Positions 29,349 to 38,008 of a stretch of 38,194 bases of DNA are shown piece by piece. The DNA lies in the IMG/VR virus record IMGVR_UViG_3300030943_000078, positions 1 to 38,194 of that record; one strand, 5' to 3'. The notes below the pieces were generated by a model. That model ran no database searches. It was not told the origin of the DNA and worked only from the letters and a program-made list of their open reading frames with translations. Numbering within the stretch: the first letter of the stretch is position 1; each line of letters begins with the position of its first letter. The stretch is from a virus. Position numbers and translations under genes: made by a program.

Positions 29349-31492
29349 AACACACGAATTTGACTCGCGCGGATCTCTTCAGTGCTCTCTTTATACCCGG
29401 CGACAAGATCAATATCCGCGTGATACAAGACGCAGAAAGCAAAGCAGACAACCGTCTCTACACTATGCCGACCATTCCGCTCTGTGTAGAATACCCCGAC
29501 GCCTTCCCTTGTGTCGGTATCAATCCACGTCAAACAGTAAGGAAACTGTCATCTATTAAAAACATGGTCATTGATATTGACGACGGGCCGCTTCCCGATT
29601 GGGCAAAAACTCACGCCGACATAATTTGTTCACGCGACGAAACACATCACCATCTATATTTCTGTTTTGAAGATACAACACGGGAACTATTCAAAACGTA
29701 CAGCAAAGTACTACTACAGCAAACACAAGGCGCGGATAAGTCTGTTTCCGATCCTGAGCGCGTCATAAGACTTCCTTATTTTACACACCGAAAAGAGGGT
29801 GTTGAGTCGGAAGGCTATAAAATAGTTTTCATCCGTAAAAATATTAAACGTGAATCGATAGAGATAAAATTCAAATGGCTAAAAGTATCCAAAGACGAAA
29901 AGAAAGACACGGCAATAATTCAAGATTATAATTCCGTTGTTGCGTTCATCCGCTCGGAATATTTAAAGAAACCCGTGAAAGGAAAAGGCGACGGGCGGAG
30001 CCGTGAACTGCTTCACCTGGGCTTCGATTGTCACAAGTGGGGGATAAATGAAGAAACTGCACTTACAATTGCGCAAGAAATATCAAACGAAAGACACAAC
30101 CCACCAGAAGACGACGCAACAATTCAGCATCAAATTGAGAGCGCGTACAAATACGCCAAGGGTGAGTTCGGTGCAGCTCTCGCGGCAGGTAGTGAGAGTG
30201 AAGCAGCGGCGCGAAAGGTCAAACACCAATTCGATGTTGCACAGCGAGTACGTGACAAGCTCCATGACTGGACGTACATACACGGCGCGTGTCGTTTGGC
30301 CGATAGCAAGACCGACAGGGCTTTAACATCACGGGAGCAGATAGAAGATTTTATCTCACGCGAGATCGGGGAGCCTGTAAATTTTCGCCGTCTGCTTTCT
30401 GACTATGCAATTGAGACGTGTGACAAAATGGAATACGCGCCTCATAGAGAAGAAAAGACTTTCGAGTGCGGCGGTGAAACATTCTTTAACAGCTACCGTC
30501 CAAACACGGCAGAAGTGAAACGAGATCCAGAATTAAAGAAAACGGCGGCAAAGATATTCTTGGACCACATAGATTTTATCGCGACGTCGGACGTTGAACG
30601 GGTGACGCTTAAAAATTATTTTGCTTTCTGTGTTCAGAACGTCGGGCAGAAAGTCGACTGGACGCCGCTCATAATAAGCAAGCACGAGGGCTTAGGAAAG
30701 TCCGCTTTCTCAGTCCTCTTTAGAAAAATATTTGGGGAACATAACTGTTCAACCGTGAGCGCGGCGCGTTTACTTTCTGGATGGACTGACTTTATCGCTG
30801 AAAAACTTTTCGTCACATCGCACGAAGTGGAAACGAGCGACTCGTCAGCGCTCACAGAATTAAAAACCCTTATCACTGAAAGCCGCGTTCGCGTCAATGC
30901 GAAGTACGCGAGGACATATGAGACAAACAACTGTGCAAACTTTTTACTACTATCGAATAAACTGTCAGCGCTTCGCCTTGATAAAAATTCACGCCGGTTT
31001 TTCGTTGTGTATAACAATGAAGCGCCAAAAGAAAAAGCATACTACAGTACACTCTTTGACGCGATTGAAAACGGCGCTGGATGGATTTACGATTATTTAA
31101 TGAGCGTTGATTTGTCTGCGTTTGATGCACACGGAGCCGCACCCGAAACGGCGGGCCTTGCGATGATAACTGAAGTCACGAAACCCGATACGTTGAAATG
31201 GCTTGAATCACAATACGAACAGCAAGCCGGTGCGTTTGCCGCGACAATTATAGATATGATCTCTATTGAACGCGACGCCGCACAGTTTGCACCGCCGAAC
31301 GTCGCCCGCTACATTAACAGTCGAACCATTTCAACCTTTTTATATCACGCCGGATTTTCGCCGCGAGAGTATAGACTTAACGGCGTACACAAACATAGCT
31401 GGTTTAACGGTGACGATTTAGCGTTTGAAAAAGAGCTGAAAAAGCTGCGGGATAAGACGCAGAAAGGACGCGCAAAAGACGTTGCAATTTGA
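29345..31492 (+). CDS. Primase-helicase (AEP-like N-terminus, SF3-type helicase)
   Basis: A 715-residue replication protein. The N-terminal third has archaeo-eukaryotic primase/RepB-type features: MVIDIDDGPLPDW (acid pair), HHHLYFCF and PERVIRLPYFTHRK, with a PriCT-like helical linker after residue 200. The C-terminal half is a VapE/D5-type SF3 helicase: SKHEGLGKSAFSVLFRKIFG (Walker A), LSGWTDFIAEKLFVTSHEVE (Walker B region) and FLLLSNKLSALRLDKNSRR (motif C/arginine finger region). It would start and unwind replication forks for the family A polymerase. No origin is evident nearby. Confidence 0.9.
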   Translation: MKHTNLTRADLFSALFIPGDKINIRVIQDAESKADNRLYTMPTIPLCVEYPDAFPCVGINPRQTVRKLSSIKNMVIDIDDGPLPDWAKTHADIICSRDETHHHLYFCFEDTTRELFKTYSKVLLQQTQGADKSVSDPERVIRLPYFTHRKEGVESEGYKIVFIRKNIKRESIEIKFKWLKVSKDEKKDTAIIQDYNSVVAFIRSEYLKKPVKGKGDGRSRELLHLGFDCHKWGINEETALTIAQEISNERHNPPEDDATIQHQIESAYKYAKGEFGAALAAGSESEAAARKVKHQFDVAQRVRDKLHDWTYIHGACRLADSKTDRALTSREQIEDFISREIGEPVNFRRLLSDYAIETCDKMEYAPHREEKTFECGGETFFNSYRPNTAEVKRDPELKKTAAKIFLDHIDFIATSDVERVTLKNYFAFCVQNVGQKVDWTPLIISKHEGLGKSAFSVLFRKIFGEHNCSTVSAARLLSGWTDFIAEKLFVTSHEVETSDSSALTELKTLITESRVRVNAKYARTYETNNCANFLLLSNKLSALRLDKNSRRFFVVYNNEAPKEKAYYSTLFDAIENGAGWIYDYLMSVDLSAFDAHGAAPETAGLAMITEVTKPDTLKWLESQYEQQAGAFAATIIDMISIERDAAQFAPPNVARYINSRTISTFLYHAGFSPREYRLNGVHKHSWFNGDDLAFEKELKKLRDKTQKGRAKDVAI

Positions 31493-31536
31493 TTTTAATT
31501 TGTTGACAAAATGATGTAAAGAAAGGGGTGTTCATT

Positions 31537-31689
31537 ATGTTAAAAATAATACTGCCGTATGTGTTTACGTTCGTTGTTGGTTTCGTTCTTTTGGTGATAC
31601 TAACTTTTGCTGTGCTCGGTATTATTTATTATTTCGGCAATCGCACGACACGCAGACAATACAATAATTGGCGGGGGATAAAAAGATAA
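31537..31689 (+). CDS. Small membrane protein
   Basis: A 50-residue protein starting MLKIILPYVFTFVVGFVLLV, with one long transmembrane stretch and a short basic tail ending NWRGIKR. AAGAAAGGGG lies upstream. TTGACA at 31503 with GGGTGT 17 bases on may be a weak promoter related to P3/P4. The stop overlaps the next start (TAATG). Function unknown. Confidence 0.5.
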   Translation: MLKIILPYVFTFVVGFVLLVILTFAVLGIIYYFGNRTTRRQYNNWRGIKR

Positions 31690-32138
31690 TGTTCGGCTTT
31701 ATACGAAAATCATCAATCAAAGATCACATCGACCGCGCTGTCGCGCGTGTGTCAGACACGCTTAGCAGTATTCACGAAACGGAAAAGAAAAAACTTCATG
31801 CGCAGTATGACGACAAAATAAACTTTTTACTGGCTGAAAAAGAATCAGAGATTGACGAGTACTGCCGTCAAAACTGCATTTTACGCGACACGATCGCGCG
31901 CATGGAGCGCGACAAAGAAGATGTAAAGCAAGGCGCGATTGAAAATACAAGGCTCGCAAATAGCATTGATAAAGTGGCTAAAGATTTACTAGATATGACA
32001 GACAAAGCGCGTGTTGATCTTGTACAGTCCATGTCTAGTGAACTTAAAAAATATCTTGAAACGCTCGGCGTGTATTGGCAGACAACGGCTGAAATCATCA
32101 ACGACACGCGGGCACAACAAAGAAAGGTAATAAAATGA
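31689..32138 (+). CDS. Coiled-coil protein, unknown
   Basis: A 149-residue protein from ATG 31689 (MFGFIRKSSIKDHIDRAVAR), with GGGGGAT about 11 bases upstream. Nearly all of it is charged helix with heptad-like spacing (LHAQYDDKINFLLAEKESEI, LAEK, DRLxx stretches). It has no membrane segment of its own but lies between two small membrane proteins. It could be a scaffold or filament. No family is recognised. Confidence 0.5.
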   Translation: MFGFIRKSSIKDHIDRAVARVSDTLSSIHETEKKKLHAQYDDKINFLLAEKESEIDEYCRQNCILRDTIARMERDKEDVKQGAIENTRLANSIDKVAKDLLDMTDKARVDLVQSMSSELKKYLETLGVYWQTTAEIINDTRAQQRKVIK

Positions 32139-32242
32139 AAAAGGTTCGCGACCCCGAACTAATTGGAGCTATCGTCATTATGGGTATTGTTGCGCTTGTA
32201 TTACTATATCTATTTATTTATCCGGCATGGGAAACACTATGA
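32135..32242 (+). CDS. Small single-pass membrane protein
   Basis: A 35-residue frame starting MKKVRDPELIGAIVIMGIVA, with one transmembrane helix through LVLLYLFIY. AGAAAGG lies upstream. It is overlapped by four bases at both ends (ATGA arrangement), the usual sign of a translated small gene in this operon. Function unknown. Confidence 0.5.
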   Translation: MKKVRDPELIGAIVIMGIVALVLLYLFIYPAWETL

Positions 32243-32541
32243 AAGAAGCAAAGAAAAACTTTAAACGTCAAGTCATGGACACGCTCACAAAGAAAGCAAT
32301 CGAAGCACGCGACAAAGGAGTTGAAAAAGTTAAAAAGGAAATGGAGTCGAGCCCGAAAATTCTCGGAGCTAACCGCGCAACGGTTCGAAAGTATATCAAA
32401 CAGCAATCTAAAATTCTCAGGCAACAACGAAAGAGAGAAATCGCAAAGCTCAGACGAGACGAAGATAAAAAATTTAACGATCATATTGATCGTTGTATCG
32501 CTGCTAACGAGGCTGTAGAAAATGAAAAAACAGAGAATTAA
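32239..32541 (+). CDS. Basic helical protein, unknown
   Basis: A 100-residue protein from ATG 32239 (MKEAKKNFKRQVMDTLTKKA). An earlier in-frame ATG at 32227 lies inside the previous gene and is less likely. It is strongly charged and helical (ATVRKYIKQQSKILRQQRKR), net basic, and probably DNA- or RNA-binding or part of a coiled-coil complex. The 3' end overlaps the next start by 20 bases. Confidence 0.5.
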   Translation: MKEAKKNFKRQVMDTLTKKAIEARDKGVEKVKKEMESSPKILGANRATVRKYIKQQSKILRQQRKREIAKLRRDEDKKFNDHIDRCIAANEAVENEKTEN

Positions 32542-32701
32542 ACCGGCGCAGTTGGAAAAACTACTCGCCGCGCACGACCTGAAGAAGTACGACATATGCA
32601 AAATCTGTGACGTGTCGGCGGCGACTGCCGAGCGTTATATGAAATACGGCATACCACAAGCACAATACAGATTGATTGCGCTGTCGCTGGGGGATTTATG
32701 A
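32522..32701 (+). CDS. Small helix-turn-helix protein
   Basis: A 59-residue protein starting MKKQRIKPAQLEKLLAAHDL. The stretch KYDICKICDVSAATAERYMK, then GIPQAQYRLIAL, has the spacing of a helix-turn-helix (XRE/Cro-like), followed by a final helix. It overlaps the next gene by four bases. It could repress one of the early promoters. The HTH reading is inference from pattern. Confidence 0.55.
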   Translation: MKKQRIKPAQLEKLLAAHDLKKYDICKICDVSAATAERYMKYGIPQAQYRLIALSLGDL

Positions 32702-32928
32702 CAAAAACGGAAAAACTCTTAGATGAATTTTTGAGCGACAACGACATTTGCTGTGCGTCGTGTCGATTATACAATAAGAACGCAAAAATTCACACCATAC
32801 GTGACAACGCTTGTCTATGCCCGCGAAATAAACAATTGACGGTGTTCGACCCACAATTCTTTGTACCTGTGAATGAGAGCTTCATGTGTGAACAATGGCT
32901 TGATACGAGCGACGGAGGTCACAAGTGA
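32698..32928 (+). CDS. Small Cys-rich protein, unknown
   Basis: A 76-residue protein starting MTKTEKLLDEFLSDNDICCA. Cys at CCASCRLY, CLCPRN and one near FMCEQW could bind zinc or iron-sulfur. It overlaps both neighbours by four bases. No family is recognised; the Cys pattern is visible. Confidence 0.5.
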   Translation: MTKTEKLLDEFLSDNDICCASCRLYNKNAKIHTIRDNACLCPRNKQLTVFDPQFFVPVNESFMCEQWLDTSDGGHK

Positions 32929-33905
32929 TTAAAAAATCTTTCTGCGCCGCTTTGATTGCGCTCGGTATTATGCTCGACACATATTTTTATGCGTTTCGTT
33001 TCATTGCCGACGGTCTGCCGGTGTTCGTCGCCGTGTCGTCAGGCATCGCACTTGAACTGCTGCTGTCGTTCGCGGTGTATAATATGCGCCGCTCAAAAAT
33101 ATTTGTCATCATCGCGGTCGTGATTACTTTATACGCCGTTGTCCAGACGTCCGCCGGTCAGACGTTCGCCCTTCTTTCACACACTGCGTCAGTCGGTACG
33201 GAAACGGCAAACGATACGGCGGCGTTCACCATTGAACAGTGTAAACAAAACGCCGAGCGCCTGTCAGCCGAGGCCGATGCAATTACGAAACAACTGCGCA
33301 GTCTTCAGAGCACTGAAGCGCGGGCAGAGTACGCAGGGACTATTCAAAGGGCAAATAACCGTCTTGCAGAAATTACCCGCGAGCGCTCGCGGCTTATGGA
33401 CATTTTGACGAAGACGTCAGCGTCGACCGTCACGAACGCGCGCGTCGAGGATCAAAGTAAATCAATATACGGATTTTATGCCGGTATGAAATACTGGAAA
33501 AAAGATGACTGGCTGAAATTCATATTTCACTTTTTTCTGTCGGTGCTTATTGCGATCATGGCCCCGGTCGGCATTATTTCATGGGGACATAATACGGCGC
33601 GGGTTGAATTCACACGGCAGCAAATAGAAATGTTTGTCGCTGCGGCGTGGTATAAGATACGGAATAATACCGGATCAACTGTTTTATCAGAGACAGCGTA
33701 CAATGAGTTATTACAGAAACGCGGGCATATGGTTGAAACGGGGATTTATTTTTCACTTATGAACCGCTGCTCACAGTTGGGACTTGTGAATACAGGCGGG
33801 TTTGCGATTGAAAAGGATCACAAGAAAGTTGTCGCGAAATTATCCGGTGAAAAGGTTAGCGCGTGGCAAACGCTGCGGGCGCTAATAAAAGATAAAACCG
33901 GCTGA
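32925..33905 (+). CDS. Multi-pass membrane protein with coiled-coil loop
   Basis: A 326-residue protein starting with GTG (GGAGGT six bases upstream). Three transmembrane helices lie near the N-terminus (FCAALIALGIMLDTYFYAF, FVAVSSGIALELLLSFAV, IFVIIAVVITLYAVV), then a charged coiled-coil loop (residues about 105 to 165), a fourth helix (FIFHFFLSVLIAIMAPVGI) and a soluble helical C-terminus that looks winged-helix-like (TAYNELLQKRGHMVETGI). It ends tail to tail with the lysis gene, overlapping it by 24 bases. The role is unknown; it could be a membrane-anchored exclusion or partition protein. Confidence 0.6.
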   Translation: MIKKSFCAALIALGIMLDTYFYAFRFIADGLPVFVAVSSGIALELLLSFAVYNMRRSKIFVIIAVVITLYAVVQTSAGQTFALLSHTASVGTETANDTAAFTIEQCKQNAERLSAEADAITKQLRSLQSTEARAEYAGTIQRANNRLAEITRERSRLMDILTKTSASTVTNARVEDQSKSIYGFYAGMKYWKKDDWLKFIFHFFLSVLIAIMAPVGIISWGHNTARVEFTRQQIEMFVAAAWYKIRNNTGSTVLSETAYNELLQKRGHMVETGIYFSLMNRCSQLGLVNTGGFAIEKDHKKVVAKLSGEKVSAWQTLRALIKDKTG

Positions 33906-34343
33906 ACCTCTGACCATCGCCCCGGCGCTTGATCCGGCAAGGCCGCCGCCGACATACATACGTGATGAAAGAAAATAATTCGCACTAACGCCCGCCATAT
34001 AAAACGCTTTTCTGTCAAGTATTCCGGCGTATAGGTCGGCCTGTAGCATCCATTTTGGAGCGGGCGCGGTGAACGTGTCTGTAAAAATTGACTCCGTCCA
34101 CGACGTAAATGCTCGCGTTTTTAAAATTCCGGTCATTGGATCGTACTTTGTTTCGCGCTGAATTACTTCATGCAACCATTTGTTTTTTACGTCGTCGGTC
34201 TGTGTGTCGGGGTTTTGCAGTTGGTTAGAAATCGGCGGGGAAGTGTCGGGTTTGAATATGACATCCGGTTTTTTTAATAATTCTCTCACAAATAAAGAAA
34301 GGAATACAACAAACAATGCCGCGAATAATACAGTCCATTTCAC
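33882..34343 (-). CDS. Membrane-anchored protein, spanin-like candidate
   Basis: A 153-residue protein with an N-terminal membrane anchor (WTVLFAALFVVFLSLFV), a charged periplasmic linker and a C-terminus rich in Gly, Ser and aromatic residues ending in Tyr (VGGGLAGSSAGAMVRGSAGF), which looks like outer-membrane beta-strand. The layout (inner-membrane helix, linker, beta-strand C-terminus at the end of the lysis cassette) fits a unimolecular spanin joining the two membranes. This is inference; no spanin family was recognised. Confidence 0.5.
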   Translation of the reverse strand: MKWTVLFAALFVVFLSLFVRELLKKPDVIFKPDTSPPISNQLQNPDTQTDDVKNKWLHEVIQRETKYDPMTGILKTRAFTSWTESIFTDTFTAPAPKWMLQADLYAGILDRKAFYMAGVSANYFLSSRMYVGGGLAGSSAGAMVRGSAGFIFY

Positions 34344-34555
34344 TTTTTCACCTCTTCATTGATATGAATACCCCAGATCGACACGGGAATGTCCAGCGCC
34401 TTAATCGTCGCAAGAGTCAGCCCGAAAAGAACACTTGCCAAAATCAAAAGTCCACCGAATACGAACGCAAGGCGATACCACACGCCGTGAACTTTTAACG
34501 AACCGACTGAGACGTCGATTTCTTCGTCGTTCTCTTTTTTAATTTCTTCGCTCAT
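34340..34555 (-). CDS. Putative holin-like membrane protein
   Basis: A 71-residue protein with an acidic start (MSEEIKKENDEEIDVSVGSL), one long membrane helix (LAFVFGGLLILASVLFGLTL) and a short polar C-terminus. It overlaps the next gene by four bases and follows the endolysin by one base. Size and position next to an endolysin suggest a holin or antiholin. Only one membrane segment is clear, so class III or a helper is more likely than a classical two-helix holin. Confidence 0.5.
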   Translation of the reverse strand: MSEEIKKENDEEIDVSVGSLKVHGVWYRLAFVFGGLLILASVLFGLTLATIKALDIPVSIWGIHINEEVKK

Positions 34556-34556
34556 A

Positions 34557-35021
34557 TCATACCGCCTTTAAATACCATCGTTGTTTGTCACCTTCCATGT
34601 ATGGAAAAAACTCTTGACCGAGTAAACATTTAAAAAAGAATTCTTCCGGGTCTTCTGCTTTTCCCGTCCATCCGTTTGATCCTTTCGGCCATGTTTCAAA
34701 ATGCAAATGCGCCGCGTCAGTGCCGGAGCAATCGGATTTTGCAATGACAGTACCCTCAGCGAGAACATCACCGTCCTTAATACCGTTAACAAGTCCGACG
34801 TGCATAAATTTATACACAAGACTACCCTCGGCGACAATAAAACGTTCCCCAAATTTCTCACCCTTGCCATGACGTAAAATTTTCATCTGTTCGGGTGCGT
34901 ATATCGGGGCGTCAATTGGTGCGCGGAGATCAACGCCGGGATGGAATTCTTCTTTCCCGTTTATCGTTCGTAATCCAAATTTTGACGTCATAACAACTTG
35001 TGGCTCTGTCGGTGCTCTCAT
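34557..35021 (-). CDS. M23-family peptidase endolysin
   Basis: A 154-residue LytM-type peptidase: HPGVDL (H27/D31, first metal ligands), a middle GxxH element and HLHFE (H105, H107). This is a zinc peptidase that cuts peptide cross-links in peptidoglycan. No signal peptide is present, so access needs the holin. It lies between two membrane-protein genes in the lysis cassette and overlaps the upstream gene by four bases. Length and motif spacing are standard for a one-domain lysin. Confidence 0.85.
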   Translation of the reverse strand: MRAPTEPQVVMTSKFGLRTINGKEEFHPGVDLRAPIDAPIYAPEQMKILRHGKGEKFGERFIVAEGSLVYKFMHVGLVNGIKDGDVLAEGTVIAKSDCSGTDAAHLHFETWPKGSNGWTGKAEDPEEFFFKCLLGQEFFPYMEGDKQRWYLKAV

Positions 35022-35341
35022 TTTTTCCCTCTCATAATATCGTCAATACGTTTATTGCTTTCTCTCAGTTCAATTTTTACTTCAATGACAGTCTCTTTCA
35101 AGTGCTCAATTTCGGCGTCTTTTAAATCGATGGCGCTTTCGTGATCTTTTTTCAAATCGGAAATCGCTTTTTCCAAAGCGTCAACTTTTACAGTAAGACA
35201 CGTCCATCTATTATATATTACAGACCCTATTTTTTTAAGAAAAATTCCGAAACCAGTGAGAAGACTACCAGCAACACCCCACAAAATATGAGAATGTTTC
35301 CCAATATCTTCGACGGTTTGTGTGTTAATTTCTGAATGCAC
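35018..35341 (-). CDS. Putative holin/XhlA-like membrane coiled-coil protein
   Basis: A 107-residue protein with a membrane segment (ILWGVAGSLLTGFGIFL) followed by a long charged coiled coil (VDALEKAISDLKKDHESAID and more). XhlA/hemolysin-like proteins have a coil and a hydrophobic helix, though in the reverse order, and often accompany lysins. It starts one base after the preceding stop. It could be the holin or a partner. The role is inference from the cassette. Confidence 0.5.
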   Translation of the reverse strand: MHSEINTQTVEDIGKHSHILWGVAGSLLTGFGIFLKKIGSVIYNRWTCLTVKVDALEKAISDLKKDHESAIDLKDAEIEHLKETVIEVKIELRESNKRIDDIMRGKK

Positions 35342-35342
35342 G

Positions 35343-35567
35343 CTAGTTCATTCCCGTTTCGATCCATGTCATACACCTTTTTGCAAAATCTTCGTCGAAT
35401 GTGGCGGCAGCGTAAGAATAGTCCTCTCCCCGGTGTTCAAACGCGAACTTTTTTCCGGCGAGATATGCGGATCGAAACGCCTCAAAAAACGCACCACCAT
35501 CATGCGAGTGTTTGTGCAGTATAATGCACGTTTCATTTTCATAAAAATTAAACGATATTTTTGGCAT
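35343..35567 (-). CDS. Small protein, unknown
   Basis: A 74-residue protein starting MPKISFNFYENETCIILHKH between the fibre gene and the holin candidate. The ATG at 35567 follows the fibre stop by nine bases. A strand-like start is followed by a helical region (GGAFFEAFRSAYLAGKKFAF). No family is recognised. Confidence 0.5.
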   Translation of the reverse strand: MPKISFNFYENETCIILHKHSHDGGAFFEAFRSAYLAGKKFAFEHRGEDYSYAAATFDEDFAKRCMTWIETGMN

Positions 35568-35576
35568 GTCATTATG

Positions 35577-36911
35577 TTAACCTTGTCCTATGTATTCTAC
35601 AAGGAAAGTTTCCCTAGACGCCGTGTGTGGAACTGCGGAGTCTCCGTGCGGTCTAATAACGTCACCTTTGTTGAGCCGGCGCACCGTTGTCAACGAACAT
35701 TCATAAATTGAATTATTTTGATACGTTAAATGGAGAATATTCGCGGCTGTAATTGTAGTTATGGCGGTCGTCAATTGGTTCGAATTGATCGACGTTCCCG
35801 TTGTTGAACCGCCCGCGTTTGCGGATAGAACCATATGTTGTATGGCGAACAATCCACTCCGTTGTGCCGTAACTTCTAAACCGTGCGTTCCATAACTGCC
35901 GTGGTTGTGCGTCGCAAAATTACCAATATTAGTTGGATTATTGGTGTATTTAAAAATCATAGTATCGCCGGATCCGTATCCGGCGTATGTGTCAAACATT
36001 AAAGACGTTCTTACTCTTTCAGTGAGAATTTCCCAATATCCAGAGTTGACGGATTCTTTTACTTTTATCATATCCCCTATTGCAGGAAGCCACATGACGG
36101 ACATCGCGTCATTTGTGAGCGTGGATGCATCTGATGCGTTTGTTGCAATAATGAGTTTATTTACACCTTTTATGTGTTTGATTGTCAAAACTCTTTCCCG
36201 GTTATTTGCTTTTAGGGGAAGTGTACACGTAAGATCGCCCGCAGTTGTGTCGAATTCGAGAACGCTCACGCCGTCAGTGTCAGTGATAACATATGACGCA
36301 GTTTTTAGAACAGTGCTGCCGTTCCCTAAAAGAACGAGACTCGCGATAAAGTCATCCACGTATTTTTTTGTGGAAGCGTGGCCGTTGACTGTCGGTACTG
36401 CCGTGAATAAACACCCTGCCGCATCGCGCTCTGCGAGTGTCAATGCTGTCGCCGCCGTGTCAGGGACGAGATTACTTATATATCGAACAACCCACGACGC
36501 AGCAGTTGTTCCTGTTACCGCAATACATTTTACTAAAAGAGTCCCGCCCGCATAAATTGTTGCAACAAGATTTCCGCCGGATGAGTTTACTGTCACATTT
36601 CCAGAACTGCTGTTGATGATTTCAAAATCAAAACCGAGATACAGTGTTGAAACTACAGGAAGAACAACAATTTCAGTTGACGCACCCGTTATCCGTTGCG
36701 TTCTTTTACTGTTTACTGTTAGGGTGAGCGTACCACCTGAAGCGGTAGGGACGAGCGTTTCCGCGCGGTCGGCCCTTTCATCAAGGTTTTGTAAGTCGCC
36801 CCATATTGCGCTATTGTTTGCGCGCAGGTGGTCGCCGCGAACCGCCGTTACATCGCTAAAAAGCGGCGAAGGTAGCGCCGGGTTTGATGGGTCGGGATAT
36901 GGTAGACTCAT
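35577..36911 (-). CDS. Tail fibre / receptor-binding protein
   Basis: A 444-residue protein following the baseplate-region gene. It starts MSLPYPDPSNPALPSPLFSD, then a short anchor and a long beta-rich, Thr/Ser/Gly/Asn-rich body (STLYLGFDFEIINSSSGNVT, GYGSGDTMIFKYTNNPTN) and a C-terminal domain ending FLVEYIGQG. This is the layout of trimeric fibre proteins with a receptor-binding tip. It overlaps the upstream gene by four bases. No enzymatic domain is visible. An associated chaperone was not identified. Confidence 0.65.
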   Translation of the reverse strand: MSLPYPDPSNPALPSPLFSDVTAVRGDHLRANNSAIWGDLQNLDERADRAETLVPTASGGTLTLTVNSKRTQRITGASTEIVVLPVVSTLYLGFDFEIINSSSGNVTVNSSGGNLVATIYAGGTLLVKCIAVTGTTAASWVVRYISNLVPDTAATALTLAERDAAGCLFTAVPTVNGHASTKKYVDDFIASLVLLGNGSTVLKTASYVITDTDGVSVLEFDTTAGDLTCTLPLKANNRERVLTIKHIKGVNKLIIATNASDASTLTNDAMSVMWLPAIGDMIKVKESVNSGYWEILTERVRTSLMFDTYAGYGSGDTMIFKYTNNPTNIGNFATHNHGSYGTHGLEVTAQRSGLFAIQHMVLSANAGGSTTGTSINSNQLTTAITTITAANILHLTYQNNSIYECSLTTVRRLNKGDVIRPHGDSAVPHTASRETFLVEYIGQG

Positions 36912-38008
36912 GATATATGCCTCGCGTCAGTGATATAATATTTTGTACTGTCGATGTTCACAATAAACGTTTTACCCGTTGGAATAATCCGACGTAAAAG
37001 TTCAAACAAAGTTGCTATTGCAATTGACCCGCCTGCTAGTTGGCGCAATTGAATGGTGATCTCATTTGTCATAATCGCGGTAGCTGACCATGTTGAAAAA
37101 GTACCGTAACCTTCTGTTGGGCCGGATACAGGCGGCGGCACTGCGGAGTCTATGGCGTACGTCACACTTGTCGGGTTCGGTGCGAGTACGGATACGGCTT
37201 CCGGCGACGGGCGCGGCGCGCTCGGTAGGACTTGCCCTAGATCAACGTTAGTATATGAGCTTTTCCGCCATGTTGAACCGTCAGAATAGTAAACAGAGCC
37301 GCTGTCCCCGGAGCCGTCACTTGCGACAATGCAAATAGTTCCTACCGAGGGAATCGCAAGCGGTACCGTTGCGGAAAATGTATATGAATTAGAAAAATCC
37401 GATACCGGGCGCGGCGCGCACCATTTAAGTGTTGATCCTGATTTATAACCGCGTGAGTAAAACGTTGCGCTCGCCGCTTTATTTGTCCAGCCGGTCGGTG
37501 TCACCCACCCACGCGCCGTGTATGTTGTCGCGCTCGGTGTCGAAGGCGTGGATCCGGCGGTTGAATAAATGATAAATCCGGTATCAGTTACCGATGGCAA
37601 AAGATTGCCGGTGATGATCTGCGGGACAAGGGTACTATCAAACCACGAGAACGGTGCAAGACAGAGCGTCTGAATAACGAGTAATACGTTTTTTATAGTG
37701 CTTCTATTCCAACCGTTCGAAACAAGTTTATATAATGCCGCTGCTTGATTATTTGTCCCACCAAAAAAACCAATGCCGTATTGTTTCAAAAGATAGTCAA
37801 GCCACGGCGTCCGGGGATAATCGAGATGAGAAACGAGCCACGGCGTGAGTATGAGCGTTTTGAGCGCGACCGCTTGTGCAGCTCGATCCGCGAGAACCGC
37901 GTCCCACCATGTAATATATGCTCTATGCGTCGCAGGCGCGTCACTTGCAAGATTAAAATATCCCGGCGGCGTGAGCGCCGAGACGGTCATTTTATCTATT
38001 AAAGCCAT
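36908..38008 (-). CDS. Baseplate / fibre-attachment protein, putative
   Basis: A 366-residue protein starting MALIDKMTVSALTPPGYFNL. Residues 25 to 120 are helical with Trp/Pro-rich elements (TPWLVSHLDYPRTPWLDYLL, YGIGFFGGTNNQAAALYKLV), which resembles the DUF2612/tail-protein-I type baseplate proteins that carry the fibres. The middle is low-complexity Ser/Thr/Gly; the C-terminus is beta. It overlaps the spike gene end by 10 bases and the fibre by 4. No baseplate-J-like protein is seen, so this gene may combine jobs. Inference. Confidence 0.5.
   Translation of the reverse strand: MALIDKMTVSALTPPGYFNLASDAPATHRAYITWWDAVLADRAAQAVALKTLILTPWLVSHLDYPRTPWLDYLLKQYGIGFFGGTNNQAAALYKLVSNGWNRSTIKNVLLVIQTLCLAPFSWFDSTLVPQIITGNLLPSVTDTGFIIYSTAGSTPSTPSATTYTARGWVTPTGWTNKAASATFYSRGYKSGSTLKWCAPRPVSDFSNSYTFSATVPLAIPSVGTICIVASDGSGDSGSVYYSDGSTWRKSSYTNVDLGQVLPSAPRPSPEAVSVLAPNPTSVTYAIDSAVPPPVSGPTEGYGTFSTWSATAIMTNEITIQLRQLAGGSIAIATLFELLRRIIPTGKTFIVNIDSTKYYITDARHIS

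Noticed and set aside
31503-31531. TTGACA with GGGTGT 17 bases downstream as a fifth promoter
   Set aside because: The -10 is poor and the A-rich box is missing; only mentioned as a weak possibility.
35905-36555. 216-residue plus-strand frame opposite the fibre gene
   Set aside because: No Shine-Dalgarno, Ser/Val/Thr-rich without family features, fully explained as a shadow of the fibre gene in its G/C- and T-rich codons.
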